From NCBI GenBank assembly GCA_944386525.1, contig CALXBL010000013.1, forward strand, positions 1-32,734: 32,734 nt of DNA. The letters run 5' to 3'. Both the position numbers and the translations under genes were made by a program. The notes under the pieces were generated by a model, which did not search any database, was not told the origin of the DNA, and saw nothing but the letters and a program-made list of their open reading frames with translations. How positions within the stretch are numbered: the stretch's first letter is position 1; the number at the start of each line of letters is the position of its first letter. Below, in pieces: positions 15,811 through 23,840 of this stretch. Source of the stretch: an uncultured Ruminococcus sp. GTDB lineage: Bacteria; Bacillota; Clostridia; Oscillospirales; Ruminococcaceae.

Positions 15811-17895
15811 TTAATCCTTCATAGCCTCCTTGATGGACTCGATGTCGATATCGCCAGCGAATACGCCGCTATCCTTACCGAGAGCATCGGGGATAATTGT
15901 GAATGTATTTGAAATACCATCCTGTGCGTTGATGAATGGCAGCTTAGCTACTGAAGACATAGATGCAGCAGCACCGTGAGTATCTCTGCCGTGCATCGGG
16001 TTTGCACCAGGAGCAAGAGGCTCACCCATCTTACGACCGTCAGGTGTATTACCTGTCTTCTTACCGTAAACCACGTTAGATGTGATTGTCAGGATAGATG
16101 TTGTCGGGAAACCATTTCTGTAGCAGTGATTGCTGCGAACCATATCCATGAATCTATTCAGGATATCAACAGCGATCTCGTCAACACGGTCATCGTTATT
16201 GCCGTACTTCGGGAATTCACCTTCAACCTCGAAGTCAACTACTACGCCGTATTCGTCACGAATACACTTAACCTTTGCATACTTGATAGCAGACAGTGAG
16301 TCAGCAACTACCGACAGACCAGCGATACCTGTAGCGAAGTAACGCTTTACATCTCTGTCGTGGAGAGCCATCTGGAGAGCCTCGTAGCAATACTTATCGT
16401 GCATATAATGTATGCAGTTCAGCGTATTTACATACAGATTAGCCAGCCACTGCATCATATCCAGGTACTTATCCATTACGTCATCGTAATCGAGATAGTC
16501 GCCCTCAACAGGTCTGTACTTAGGACCAACCTGATTGTGCTTACCGGTCTTCTTGTCGATTCTCTCATCAACACCGCCGTTGATAGCATACAGCAGGCAC
16601 TTAGCCAGGTTAGCACGAGCGCCGAAGAACTGCATTTCCTTACCAACTCTCATGGAGGATACGCAGCAAGCGATAGCGTAGTCATCGCCGTGAGTAACTC
16701 TCATCATATCGTCGTTCTCATACTGGAATGAAGATGTGTTGATAGAGAGCTTTGCGCAGTATCTCTTGAAAGCTGTAGGCAGTCTCTTTGACCACAGTAC
16801 AGTCAGGTTAGGCTCTGGAGCTGTGCCCAGATTTTCGAGTGTATGCAGGTAACGGAAGGTTGTCTTTGTAACCAGTGTTCTGCCGTCAACGCCCATACCG
16901 CCCAGTGACTCAGTTACCCACTGCGGGTCGCCGGAGAACAGTGCGTTGTACTCAGGAGTTCTTGCAAACTTTACCATACGGAGCTTCATGATGAAGTGGT
17001 CGATATATTCCTGAGCCTGTTCCTCTGTGAGAATACCCTTATCCATATCTCTCTTGATATAGATATCAATAAAGGTTGCAGTACGGCCCATACTCATAGC
17101 AGCGCCGTTCTGATCCTTAACTGCGCCCAGGTATGCGAAGTATGTCCACTGGATAGCCTCATGAGCATTGGAAGCCGGCTGGGAAATATCATAACCGTAC
17201 TTAGCAGCCATGTTCTTGAGAGCCTTGAGAGCCTTGATCTGCTCAGCGATTTCCTCACGAAGACGGATCTTTTCCTCAGTCATTGTTCCATATACGGAAG
17301 CCTTCTGAGCCATCTTATCTTCGATCAGCTTATCTACACCGTAAAGAGCAACTCTTCTGTAGTCGCCGATGATTCTGCCTCTGCCGTAAGCATCGGGCAG
17401 ACCGGTGATAATTGCGTTATGGCGAGCAGACAGCATTTCGGGAGTATATACATCAAAAACGCCTTCGTTGTGTGTCTTGCGGTACTTTGTGAAGATCTCG
17501 GTGATCTCGGGATCAACTTCATAGCCATAAGCCTTGCAAGCTCCCTCTGCCATACGAATACCGCCGAAAGGCTGGAGCGAACGCTTCAGAGGCTTATCTG
17601 TCTGGAAACCTACGATTTTCTCCATATCCTTGTTGAGATAGCCGGCCTCATGAGAATCAACAGTAGATACGATTTTTGTATCCATATCGATAACTCCGCC
17701 ATTTTCTCTCTCCTGCTTGAACAGATCCAGAACCTGTTCCCAGAGCTTTGTTGTAGCTTCTGTAGGTCCTGCCAGGAAGCTTTCATCACCTTCATAAGGT
17801 GTGTAGTTCTTCTGAATAAAGTCACGAACATCAATCATAGATGTCCATATACCTTCGTTAAATCCTTCCCATTCCTTGGGCATTACGTGTGCCAT
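15811..17895 (-). CDS. pflB: pyruvate formate-lyase catalytic chain lacking the glycyl-radical domain
   Basis: Cleaves pyruvate with CoA to acetyl-CoA and formate. The 694 aa align with PFL from its N-terminus through [16 protein letters not shown], then end about 20 residues later ([10 protein letters not shown]). Full-length PFL is about 740-760 aa and continues into a glycyl-radical domain, here encoded separately at 15308-15547. The catalytic pair Cys410-Cys411 ([13 protein letters not shown]) is intact, as are [29 protein letters not shown] and NFR-like substrate contacts further on. GGAGAG precedes ATG 17895. A consensus promoter lies about 100 nt upstream. It is the first gene of a four-gene operon ending in pflA. 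Confidence 0.96.
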   Translation of the reverse strand: MAHVMPKEWEGFNEGIWTSMIDVRDFIQKNYTPYEGDESFLAGPTEATTKLWEQVLDLFKQERENGGVIDMDTKIVSTVDSHEAGYLNKDMEKIVGFQTDKPLKRSLQPFGGIRMAEGACKAYGYEVDPEITEIFTKYRKTHNEGVFDVYTPEMLSARHNAIITGLPDAYGRGRIIGDYRRVALYGVDKLIEDKMAQKASVYGTMTEEKIRLREEIAEQIKALKALKNMAAKYGYDISQPASNAHEAIQWTYFAYLGAVKDQNGAAMSMGRTATFIDIYIKRDMDKGILTEEQAQEYIDHFIMKLRMVKFARTPEYNALFSGDPQWVTESLGGMGVDGRTLVTKTTFRYLHTLENLGTAPEPNLTVLWSKRLPTAFKRYCAKLSINTSSFQYENDDMMRVTHGDDYAIACCVSSMRVGKEMQFFGARANLAKCLLYAINGGVDERIDKKTGKHNQVGPKYRPVEGDYLDYDDVMDKYLDMMQWLANLYVNTLNCIHYMHDKYCYEALQMALHDRDVKRYFATGIAGLSVVADSLSAIKYAKVKCIRDEYGVVVDFEVEGEFPKYGNNDDRVDEIAVDILNRFMDMVRSNHCYRNGFPTTSILTITSNVVYGKKTGNTPDGRKMGEPLAPGANPMHGRDTHGAAASMSSVAKLPFINAQDGISNTFTIIPDALGKDSGVFAGDIDIESIKEAMKD

Positions 17896-17993
17896 TGCAA
17901 TCTCTCCTTTGCATTTTCTGCAAATTTTTTTACTTCAGGAACTGTCTGCACCCTTTCATTCAGGGTTCAGAGCCTTTCCTTTTGTCCATAATT

Positions 17994-18022
17994 ATAATAT
18001 CACATCTGACCATTGATGTCAA
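17994..18022 (-). promoter_or_regulatory. Promoter of the split pfl operon
   Basis: TTGACA (18022-18017) and TATTAT (17999-17994) are 17 nt apart on the minus strand. The ~95-nt leader can form a hairpin near 17950-17975 (ACCCU/AGGGU core) without a U-run. A 15-base palindrome CTTAATATTATTAAG lies further upstream at 18101-18115 and could be an operator; nothing else is seen between here and the gap terminator. Confidence 0.82.
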
Positions 18023-18217
18023 TAGATTTTTTGGTATTCCGTTTATTTTTTTAAGATTAACAGCCTTTTTACTTTATTTCATTCAAAAAGCTTATTGCGA
18101 CTTAATATTATTAAGAATCGACCTTTAATATCCACTATATTTTGTACACATCAGAGCCGCCGTATACCAAACTTACATTATTTTTCAGTTTAATTTTATT
18201 GCTATATCAAATTTTTG

Positions 18218-18256
18218 AAAATAAAATAGAGCCTGTCCAAACAGACAGACTCTATT
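18218..18256 (-). terminator. Terminator of gap
   Basis: AAUAGAGUCUGUC pairs with GACAGGCUCUAUU (13 bp with one G-U) and is followed by a T-rich tail on the minus strand, about 20 nt after the gap stop. Confidence 0.88.
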
Positions 18257-18276
18257 ATAAATCATTTGATTAAAGC

Positions 18277-19314
18277 TTATGCAAGCTCAGCGAAGTACTT
18301 AATTGTACGAACCATCTGGCTTGTGTAGCTGTTCTCGTTATCGTACCAGGAAACAACCTGTACTTCATAAAGATCATCAGCGATCTGAGCTACCATTGTC
18401 TGAGTAGCGTCGAACAGAGAACCGTACTTCATACCGATAACGTCGGAAGAAACGATCTGCTCTTCTGTGTAGCCATATGACTCAGTAGCAGCAGCCTTCA
18501 TAGCAGCATTGATGCCTTCCTTAGTTACGTTTGTACCCTTTACAACAGCTGTAAGGATAGTTGTAGAACCTGTCGGAACCGGAACTCTCTGTGCAGAGCC
18601 GATCAGCTTGCCGTTCAGCTCAGGGATTACCAGGCCGATAGCCTTAGCAGCACCTGTGGAGTTAGGAACGATGTTAGCTGCGCCAGCTCTTGCTCTTCTC
18701 AGGTCGCCCTTTCTGTGAGGACCGTCGAGGATCATCTGGTCGCCTGTATAAGCGTGGATTGTGCTCATGATACCGCTCTGGATCGGAGCATAATCGTTCA
18801 GTGCCTTAGCCATAGGAGCCAGGCAGTTTGTTGTACAAGAAGCTGCAGAAATGATCTTGTCATCAGCAGTCAGAGTGTTGTGGTTTACGTTGTAAACGAT
18901 TGTAGGCAGATCGTTGCCAGCAGGAGCAGAAATAACAACCTTCTTAGCACCTGCATCAATGTGAGCCTGAGACTTAGCCTTTGATACATAGAAGCCAGTG
19001 CACTCCAGAACTACATCTACGCCGATCTCGCCCCAAGGAAGCTCAGCAGCGTTAGCCTTTGCATAGATCTTAAGGGTCTTGCCGTCTACAGTGATAGTAC
19101 CAGCTTCGTCATCAGCCTCTACAGTGTGAAGATTCTCACCGATCTTGCCGCAGTAGCCGCCCTGTGCTGTATCATACTTCAGCAGGTGTGCGAGCATGGA
19201 AGGCTTTGTAAGGTCGTTGATAGCAACTACCTCATAACCCTCTGCACCGAACATCTGACGGAATGCAAGACGACCGATACGGCCGAAACCATTAATAGCA
19301 ACTTTAACTGACAT
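18277..19314 (-). CDS. gap: glyceraldehyde-3-phosphate dehydrogenase
   Basis: The glycolytic enzyme oxidising glyceraldehyde-3-phosphate with NAD+. The N-terminal Rossmann motif is [16 protein letters not shown], the active-site Cys160 sits in [12 protein letters not shown], and the catalytic domain has [28 protein letters not shown] and WYDNENSY near the C-terminus. At 345 aa it is slightly longer than the usual ~335. AGGAGGT lies upstream of ATG 19314, a promoter is 30-60 nt upstream, and a strong terminator follows, so it is monocistronic. Codon use is highly biased, as expected for an abundant enzyme. Confidence 0.97.
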   Translation of the reverse strand: MSVKVAINGFGRIGRLAFRQMFGAEGYEVVAINDLTKPSMLAHLLKYDTAQGGYCGKIGENLHTVEADDEAGTITVDGKTLKIYAKANAAELPWGEIGVDVVLECTGFYVSKAKSQAHIDAGAKKVVISAPAGNDLPTIVYNVNHNTLTADDKIISAASCTTNCLAPMAKALNDYAPIQSGIMSTIHAYTGDQMILDGPHRKGDLRRARAGAANIVPNSTGAAKAIGLVIPELNGKLIGSAQRVPVPTGSTTILTAVVKGTNVTKEGINAAMKAAATESYGYTEEQIVSSDVIGMKYGSLFDATQTMVAQIADDLYEVQVVSWYDNENSYTSQMVRTIKYFAELA

Positions 19315-19344
19315 TGGAATTACCTCCTAAATTTTTATATTTCT

Positions 19345-19373
19345 ATTGTACACCAATTCAGATAAAAATTCAA
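19345..19373 (-). promoter_or_regulatory. Promoter of gap
   Basis: TTGAAT (19373-19368) and TACAAT (19350-19345) have a 17-nt spacer on the minus strand. A perfect palindrome GTATATT-C-AATATAC lies at 19393-19407, 19 nt upstream of the -35. Confidence 0.8.
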
Positions 19374-19392
19374 GCACTTTCATAAAAAAAGG

Positions 19393-19470
19393 GTATATTC
19401 AATATACAAGTTCTATGTTTTTCTCTTTTTTTGTAGAAATTGTTTCTATTAAATTGTACAGTATATACAA
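19393..19470. promoter_or_regulatory. Two palindromes in the gap/sensor divergent region
   Basis: GTATATTCAATATAC (19393-19407) is a perfect 7+1+7 palindrome. TTGTA-N7-TACAA (19454-19470) is a looser one with a related TATAC/GTATA core. Both lie between the divergent starts of gap and the 360-aa sensor-like gene and are candidates for binding a dimeric repressor or activator. No known regulator motif was recognised. Confidence 0.35.
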
Positions 19471-19574
19471 ATATCGCTTTTTTCGATTAATATTCTTCAT
19501 TTTCTCTTTTTTTTTCTCTAAATATATTATATAATTATTACATAGAATATACCTGTGAAAGGAGGCACACTGCT

Positions 19575-20657
19575 ATGACGGATAATTTATCAGACTTTTT
19601 CATGTCTGCTTATGAGAACGATTCAGCTTGTGTCATCATATTCGACAGAGAGCTCAGGCTTATCTGGCACAATGATAAGCCAGCACCTTTCGACATAAAC
19701 TCCTCGCTTAAAGAAACTCTCAAACTCCAGACATCACCCACTCCTCAAAGCGGTGACTATTCATTTATCTGCGATGGTATCATATATGACTACCACCTTA
19801 CCGCAGCAAAGGAATATTACATCATATCAATATGTACAACACCCTCTGCCATGCGAAATCTCGACAAAGAGCCGATACGTCAGCAGCTGGAAAACACCAT
19901 TTCCTCAGCACGCAGCAATATCATGAGCATAGCTGCATCCGCATCTGAGCTCAACGATTACTTTGAAGAATTCGGCGCCGACGAAAATTGTATGAAGCTC
20001 CTTAACGAGCAAATCAATATGATAATGGGAAACTGCGCCAGAATGCTTAAAAAGCAGCTCTCGTTACAAGAACTGCTTAAATACTACGACCCTTATGAGA
20101 CAGAACCTGTTTGCGTGGACTCCAGCAGCATTATAGAGAATTTCACCAGATGCTGTCAGTATGTACTCGGTCCAAGGAATCAAATTCAGGCTGTATGTGA
20201 AACTCAGGATATCCTGCCGCTTGCTATAAATCCGCAAAGGCTTGAATTTCTTCTGATGTGCGTGCTGCTCACTCTGCATGACTTCGGTGATCAGATACAC
20301 CAGATAAAACTGTCGGCACAAAGAATTCTGGATGAGATAAACATAAACTTCACATTGATCCCCACCGGTGATCAAGACACTTCAGGAAGACTGCTCAGCA
20401 AGAGTGTTCCTCTTCACAAGAACGCTCCTCAGTATGAGCTTGAAAAGCTCATCATAAAACGCTGTCTTGAAAAGTATGAGGGAACTATGATAGAATCAGT
20501 GCAGAATGGTTTTAGAATTATTTCCCTTCGTTTTCCGGCGGCAGATGATGATGCTCCATCCTCTCTTAAATCAGATTCAAGAGACTTATGGAGTCAGCTG
20601 CCTGTAACTCCGTATCATGCCATGCTTTCGGAAATATCAGATTTCAGATATTTCTGA
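19575..20657 (+). CDS. sensor-histidine-kinase-like protein, degenerate (putative)
   Basis: A 360-aa soluble protein with no membrane segment or signal peptide. Residues ~5-90 look like a PAS-type sensor (ACVIIFDRELRLIWHN). Residues ~100-165 form a helical hairpin like a dimerisation domain but without a clear phosphoacceptor His. Residues ~210-325 resemble an HATPase (NPQRLEFLLMCVLLTL in the N-box position, then LEKLIIKRCLEKYEGTMIES), though the catalytic Asn and glycine boxes are missing or unclear. I read it as a non-catalytic sensor or scaffold, with modest certainty. AAAGGAGG precedes ATG 19575. It stands alone, ending in a bidirectional terminator. Confidence 0.6.
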   Translation: MTDNLSDFFMSAYENDSACVIIFDRELRLIWHNDKPAPFDINSSLKETLKLQTSPTPQSGDYSFICDGIIYDYHLTAAKEYYIISICTTPSAMRNLDKEPIRQQLENTISSARSNIMSIAASASELNDYFEEFGADENCMKLLNEQINMIMGNCARMLKKQLSLQELLKYYDPYETEPVCVDSSSIIENFTRCCQYVLGPRNQIQAVCETQDILPLAINPQRLEFLLMCVLLTLHDFGDQIHQIKLSAQRILDEININFTLIPTGDQDTSGRLLSKSVPLHKNAPQYELEKLIIKRCLEKYEGTMIESVQNGFRIISLRFPAADDDAPSSLKSDSRDLWSQLPVTPYHAMLSEISDFRYF

Positions 20658-20673
20658 GCTTACACCTTATACT

Positions 20674-20703
20674 AAAAAAGGAGGCACCTACGCCTCCTTT
20701 TTC
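20674..20703. terminator. Bidirectional terminator between the sensor-like gene and ychF
   Basis: AAAAAAGGAGGC and GCCTCCTTTTTC form a stem around the ACCTAC loop, with a U-run on both strands, between two convergent genes. Confidence 0.9.
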
Positions 20704-20705
20704 TT

Positions 20706-21800
20706 TTACACGTTAAATCTGAACAGAACTATATCTCCGTCCTGCATTACATATTCCTTACCCTCAAGGCGGACAACACCCTTTTCCTTAGCAGCAGCCA
20801 TTGAGCCACATTCCATCAGGTCGTCAAAGGATATCACCTCAGCACGTATAAAGCCCTTTTCAAAGTCGGTATGTATCTTACCGGCAGCCTGCGGAGCTTT
20901 TGTGCCTCTTGTGATAGTCCACGCCCTTACCTCCTGAACGCCTGCCGTCAGGTAGGAGATAAGTCCAAGGAGACTATATCCCTCTCTGATAATTCTGTTC
21001 AAACCGGATTCCTCCAGATTCATCTCAGCCAGGAACATTGCCTTATCCTCGTCATCCATATCGGAGATCTCAGCCTCTATCTGGGCGCATATGGGAAGCA
21101 CAGCAGCCTTTTCCTCCTGAGCAATTGCACAAACTGTCTTATAGTGAGGATTTTGGTCTATTCCACCAGTAAAGTCAGCCTCGCTCAAGTTAGCCGCATA
21201 TATAACAGGCTTTGCAGAAAGCAGCGGAGTTTCCTTTATCCAAGCTCTCTCCTCGCCGGTGAAGTCAAAACCTCTTGCGGACTTGCCGTCTTCCAGATAG
21301 GCTTTCAGTCTCTCCAGAAAGTCCAGCTGTCCCTGGAGCTTCTTGTCGCCCTTAAGAGCCTTTTTAGTACGCTCAATGCGGCGTGCAACCACATCAATAT
21401 CGGAGAAGATAAGTTCCAGATTGATAGTCTCGATATCTCTTGCGGGATTGATATTACCGTCGACATGGATAATATTCACATCTTCAAAGCAGCGTACAAC
21501 GTGCACTATAGCGTCCACCTCACGAATATCCGCAAGGAATTTATTACCCAGACCCTCGCCCTTTGAAGCGCCCTTTACAAGACCTGCAATATCCACAAAC
21601 TCCAGAGTTGCCGGAGTAAACTTATCAGGCTTATACATCTCTGCCAGCTTATCCAGACGTGAATCCGGAACAGAGACTATACCAATATTCTTTTCGATCG
21701 TGCAGAAAGGATAATTCGCAGATTCTGCACCTGCATTTGTAAGAGCATTAAAAAGCGTACTCTTTCCCACATTGGGAAGTCCGACCATACCCAGCTTCAT
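20706..21800 (-). CDS. ychF: YchF/OLA1-family ribosome-associated NTPase
   Basis: A universally conserved ATP-preferring P-loop NTPase that associates with ribosomes. The P-loop is GLPNVGKST at residues 7-15, followed by FCTIEKN (switch I), VDIAGLVKGASKGEGLGNKFL (G3 region) and a C-terminal TGS-like domain ending MQDGDIVLFRFNV. The length of 364 aa is standard. I start at ATG 21800 (MKLGMVG) with AAGGATGG upstream rather than at an in-frame codon 48 nt earlier, which lies inside the leader hairpin region. It has a consensus promoter and a bidirectional terminator, so it is monocistronic. Confidence 0.96.
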   Translation of the reverse strand: MKLGMVGLPNVGKSTLFNALTNAGAESANYPFCTIEKNIGIVSVPDSRLDKLAEMYKPDKFTPATLEFVDIAGLVKGASKGEGLGNKFLADIREVDAIVHVVRCFEDVNIIHVDGNINPARDIETINLELIFSDIDVVARRIERTKKALKGDKKLQGQLDFLERLKAYLEDGKSARGFDFTGEERAWIKETPLLSAKPVIYAANLSEADFTGGIDQNPHYKTVCAIAQEEKAAVLPICAQIEAEISDMDDEDKAMFLAEMNLEESGLNRIIREGYSLLGLISYLTAGVQEVRAWTITRGTKAPQAAGKIHTDFEKGFIRAEVISFDDLMECGSMAAAKEKGVVRLEGKEYVMQDGDIVLFRFNV

Positions 21801-21822
21801 AAAAGCACCATCCTTATTTTTT

Positions 21823-21836
21823 CCGGCATGAGCCGG
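21823..21836 (-). promoter_or_regulatory. Small GC-rich hairpin in the ychF leader
   Basis: CCGGC and GCCGG pair around the UCAU loop in the ychF 5' untranslated region, followed by a short A-run and not a U-run. It probably stabilises the messenger; the function is unknown. Confidence 0.4.
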
Positions 21837-21856
21837 TTTATTTCGCATACCTTAAT

Positions 21857-21885
21857 ATTATAGCGTGTTTAGACCGTTATGTCAA
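21857..21885 (-). promoter_or_regulatory. Promoter of ychF
   Basis: TTGACA (21885-21880) and TATAAT (21862-21857) are 17 nt apart on the minus strand. Confidence 0.9.
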
Positions 21886-21894
21886 GCACGGCAC

Positions 21895-21932
21895 ACAAAA
21901 AGGCTGTACACACCTGAGTGCATACAGCCTTT
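21895..21932 (-). terminator. Terminator of the dockerin protein gene
   Basis: AAAGGCTGTA pairs with TACAGCCTTT around a partly paired centre and is followed by a T-run on the minus strand, 12 nt after the stop at 21944. It separates this gene from the ychF promoter. Confidence 0.85.
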
Positions 21933-21943
21933 GATTTTTAAAT

Positions 21944-23641
21944 TTATGCTGTCAGGTTAGCCGTCTTAGCCGAACCCATGATAGCCTTTGCAAGAGAAAT
22001 AGCATCAGTCATTGAAACATTGCCGTCGTCGTCGTAATCGCAGACTACATCCTGCGCTTCATTCTTATCGGATGCGGCAGATGTTATATATCTTACCGTA
22101 GCAAGAACGTCACTGCCGTTTACCTTGCCGTTGAGCGAAGCATCACCGGTGTAATAGGTCGTAACATTCATGTCGATAACATCATATTCAGTAGTACCAA
22201 GACCATAATAGAATACCTTGAAGTTACACTCATATTCGCCTCTGATCTCATATCCGACAGTTGCGGTCTGATCTTCACCGATAGTTCTTTTCCACTCCTC
22301 AGCAACATCGCCAGCATAGATACCGCCTGTTACTGTATAACCAGGAATGCCCTTCAGAGTAACATTGACATAGCACTTTTCTATCATATCGACTTGATTA
22401 TCAGCGTCAACTTCAACCTCAGTAAATGTCAGATCAGACTCAAAAGGAGTTGTAGTTGTTGTTACAGGAGCTTCATCATATATAAGAACTACCTGCTGAA
22501 TAGTAACATATTTAGCCTTGGGATAGTAAACAGAAGCCTTCATAGTTGTTTCAACTTCCGACGGAACATCTGCTGTATAGGAGACGATCTTATTTGTAGG
22601 AATATCTACTTCGGCCTGATGATCAAAGTATTTACTCAATGTATCACTCCATGCACCATATGAAACCGTTGCTATTGCATCACCTGTTGAAGAAACCTTG
22701 AATACGAATCTCACCTGATCTGCACCCTTTGGGTCGAACTCAACATAGGCATTACCCTCTTCATCCTTTTCCTGAGTGAAATCAATAGCAGTTTCCAGAG
22801 TTACGGAAGTAGTGGGCACTGTGGTAGTAGTTGTTGCTGCAATTGTAGTAGTTGTTGTTGTCGTTGTTGTTTCAGCCTTGCTTGTAGTAGTTGTTGTGGT
22901 AGTTGTTGTATCCTCCACGCTTGCGGTAGTTGTGGTAGTTGTTGTGTCCTCCACGCTTGCAGTAGTTGTGGTGGTTGTTGTATCATCACCGCTTACGGTA
23001 GTTGTGGCAGTAGTTGTTGTAGTCTCATCACCGGAAGCGGTTGTTGTTGTAGTTGTGGTAGTTGTGGTTTCAGCAGGCTTTTCTCCCACATATATCTCTT
23101 GTAAAGTAATATCTGACGTATCTTCAGAAGCTGCCCACCAAACCTGGAACTGACCGCTCATACCTTTATTTTCCATTATTTTTTTTGTTAATGTTGATAT
23201 CACTGTTTCATCTGTAACTCGATCACCACCCTCACTAAGAGAAACAGTTTCAGGAGCACTAAGATCAACTTCAACAGTATTTTCACCTATACTACTGATA
23301 TCCCATTTATATTGCAGCCAATACCAGATATCACTGTCATCACTACTTGAAAAACCCACACATCCATTTGCACCGTTTGCTTCTGAATCCAATGTAATTT
23401 TTAAAGTACTACCCATAGCAGCATCGCTTGGGAATGTAAATAAAAAATTACCGTTAACATCTGGTCCCGATACTTCTGCAGCTGCATATTCAGTTGTATC
23501 AACCGTTGCATCGCCCTCAGCAGCCAGCGCAAGGTAATTCTTTCCCACGCCGGTTCCCACAAAGACTGACGTTGCCGCACAAACCGCTGCTGAAAGCACA
23601 GCAACAAATTGCACCCACGGTTTTTTGATTTTCGCATTCAT
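21944..23641 (-). CDS. secreted dockerin protein with poly-Thr linker
   Basis: 565 aa. The N-terminus is a signal peptide (KIKKPWVQFVAVLSAAVCAATS, probable cleavage near ALAAEG). Residues ~50-190 form a beta-rich module with several Trp (DIWYWLQYKW, FQVWWAA), CBM-like. A Thr-rich linker of about 85 residues follows with ASGDE/ASVEDT interruptions, then a second beta-rich module (~280-400), a third (~410-495), and a C-terminal type I-like dockerin with two calcium loops (DASLNGKVNGSD and DYDDDGNVSMTD). No glycosidase catalytic motif is evident. It is probably a cellulosome-attached binding or structural protein. GAAAGGATGA precedes ATG 23641; no clear promoter. Confidence 0.88.
   Translation of the reverse strand: MNAKIKKPWVQFVAVLSAAVCAATSVFVGTGVGKNYLALAAEGDATVDTTEYAAAEVSGPDVNGNFLFTFPSDAAMGSTLKITLDSEANGANGCVGFSSSDDSDIWYWLQYKWDISSIGENTVEVDLSAPETVSLSEGGDRVTDETVISTLTKKIMENKGMSGQFQVWWAASEDTSDITLQEIYVGEKPAETTTTTTTTTTASGDETTTTTATTTVSGDDTTTTTTTASVEDTTTTTTTASVEDTTTTTTTTTSKAETTTTTTTTTIAATTTTTVPTTSVTLETAIDFTQEKDEEGNAYVEFDPKGADQVRFVFKVSSTGDAIATVSYGAWSDTLSKYFDHQAEVDIPTNKIVSYTADVPSEVETTMKASVYYPKAKYVTIQQVVLIYDEAPVTTTTTPFESDLTFTEVEVDADNQVDMIEKCYVNVTLKGIPGYTVTGGIYAGDVAEEWKRTIGEDQTATVGYEIRGEYECNFKVFYYGLGTTEYDVIDMNVTTYYTGDASLNGKVNGSDVLATVRYITSAASDKNEAQDVVCDYDDDGNVSMTDAISLAKAIMGSAKTANLTA
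22803..23074. repeat. Trinucleotide-type repeat encoding poly-Thr linker
   Basis: Imperfect GTT/GTA/GTG triplets on the plus strand read as Thr codons on the minus strand, with repeated ~33-bp blocks that include the ASVEDT interruption twice. Such tracts can change length by slippage. Confidence 0.8.
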
Positions 23642-23840
23642 AGTTATTCATCCTTTCAAACATTATTATCGACACTAATACTGCAAAATGCACAATTTGA
23701 TTTTGGCAGTGTTCTATATTCTTTATTATAAAACGAATTGCATCTATAATGTTGGATTTTTTGTGAACAATATATATAGAAAGATTAAATTTTGAATTTT
23801 CTGTAACTCACCATAATCAAAACATGAACTCAGCACTGTT

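Noticed and set aside
15308..15811. Frameshift or assembly error as the explanation for the split PFL
   Set aside because: A separate gene with its own ribosome-binding site lies between the halves, both halves have proper starts and stops, and the N-terminal chain ends with unrelated residues after LGKD.
16996..17991. 331-aa open frame on the plus strand opposite the pfl catalytic gene
   Set aside because: It is the shadow of a highly codon-biased gene, has no ribosome-binding site, and reads as low-complexity Leu/Ser/Cys-rich sequence. The minus-strand frame encodes unmistakable PFL.
18001..18030. FNR/Rex-type operator at the pfl promoter (ATTGA-CA-TCAAT)
   Set aside because: The arms overlap the -35 box and the two-base centre does not match the spacing of either known site.
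22803..23074. CRISPR-like repeat array
   Set aside because: The repeats are in-frame Thr codons inside a secreted protein, with no unique spacers and no cas genes.
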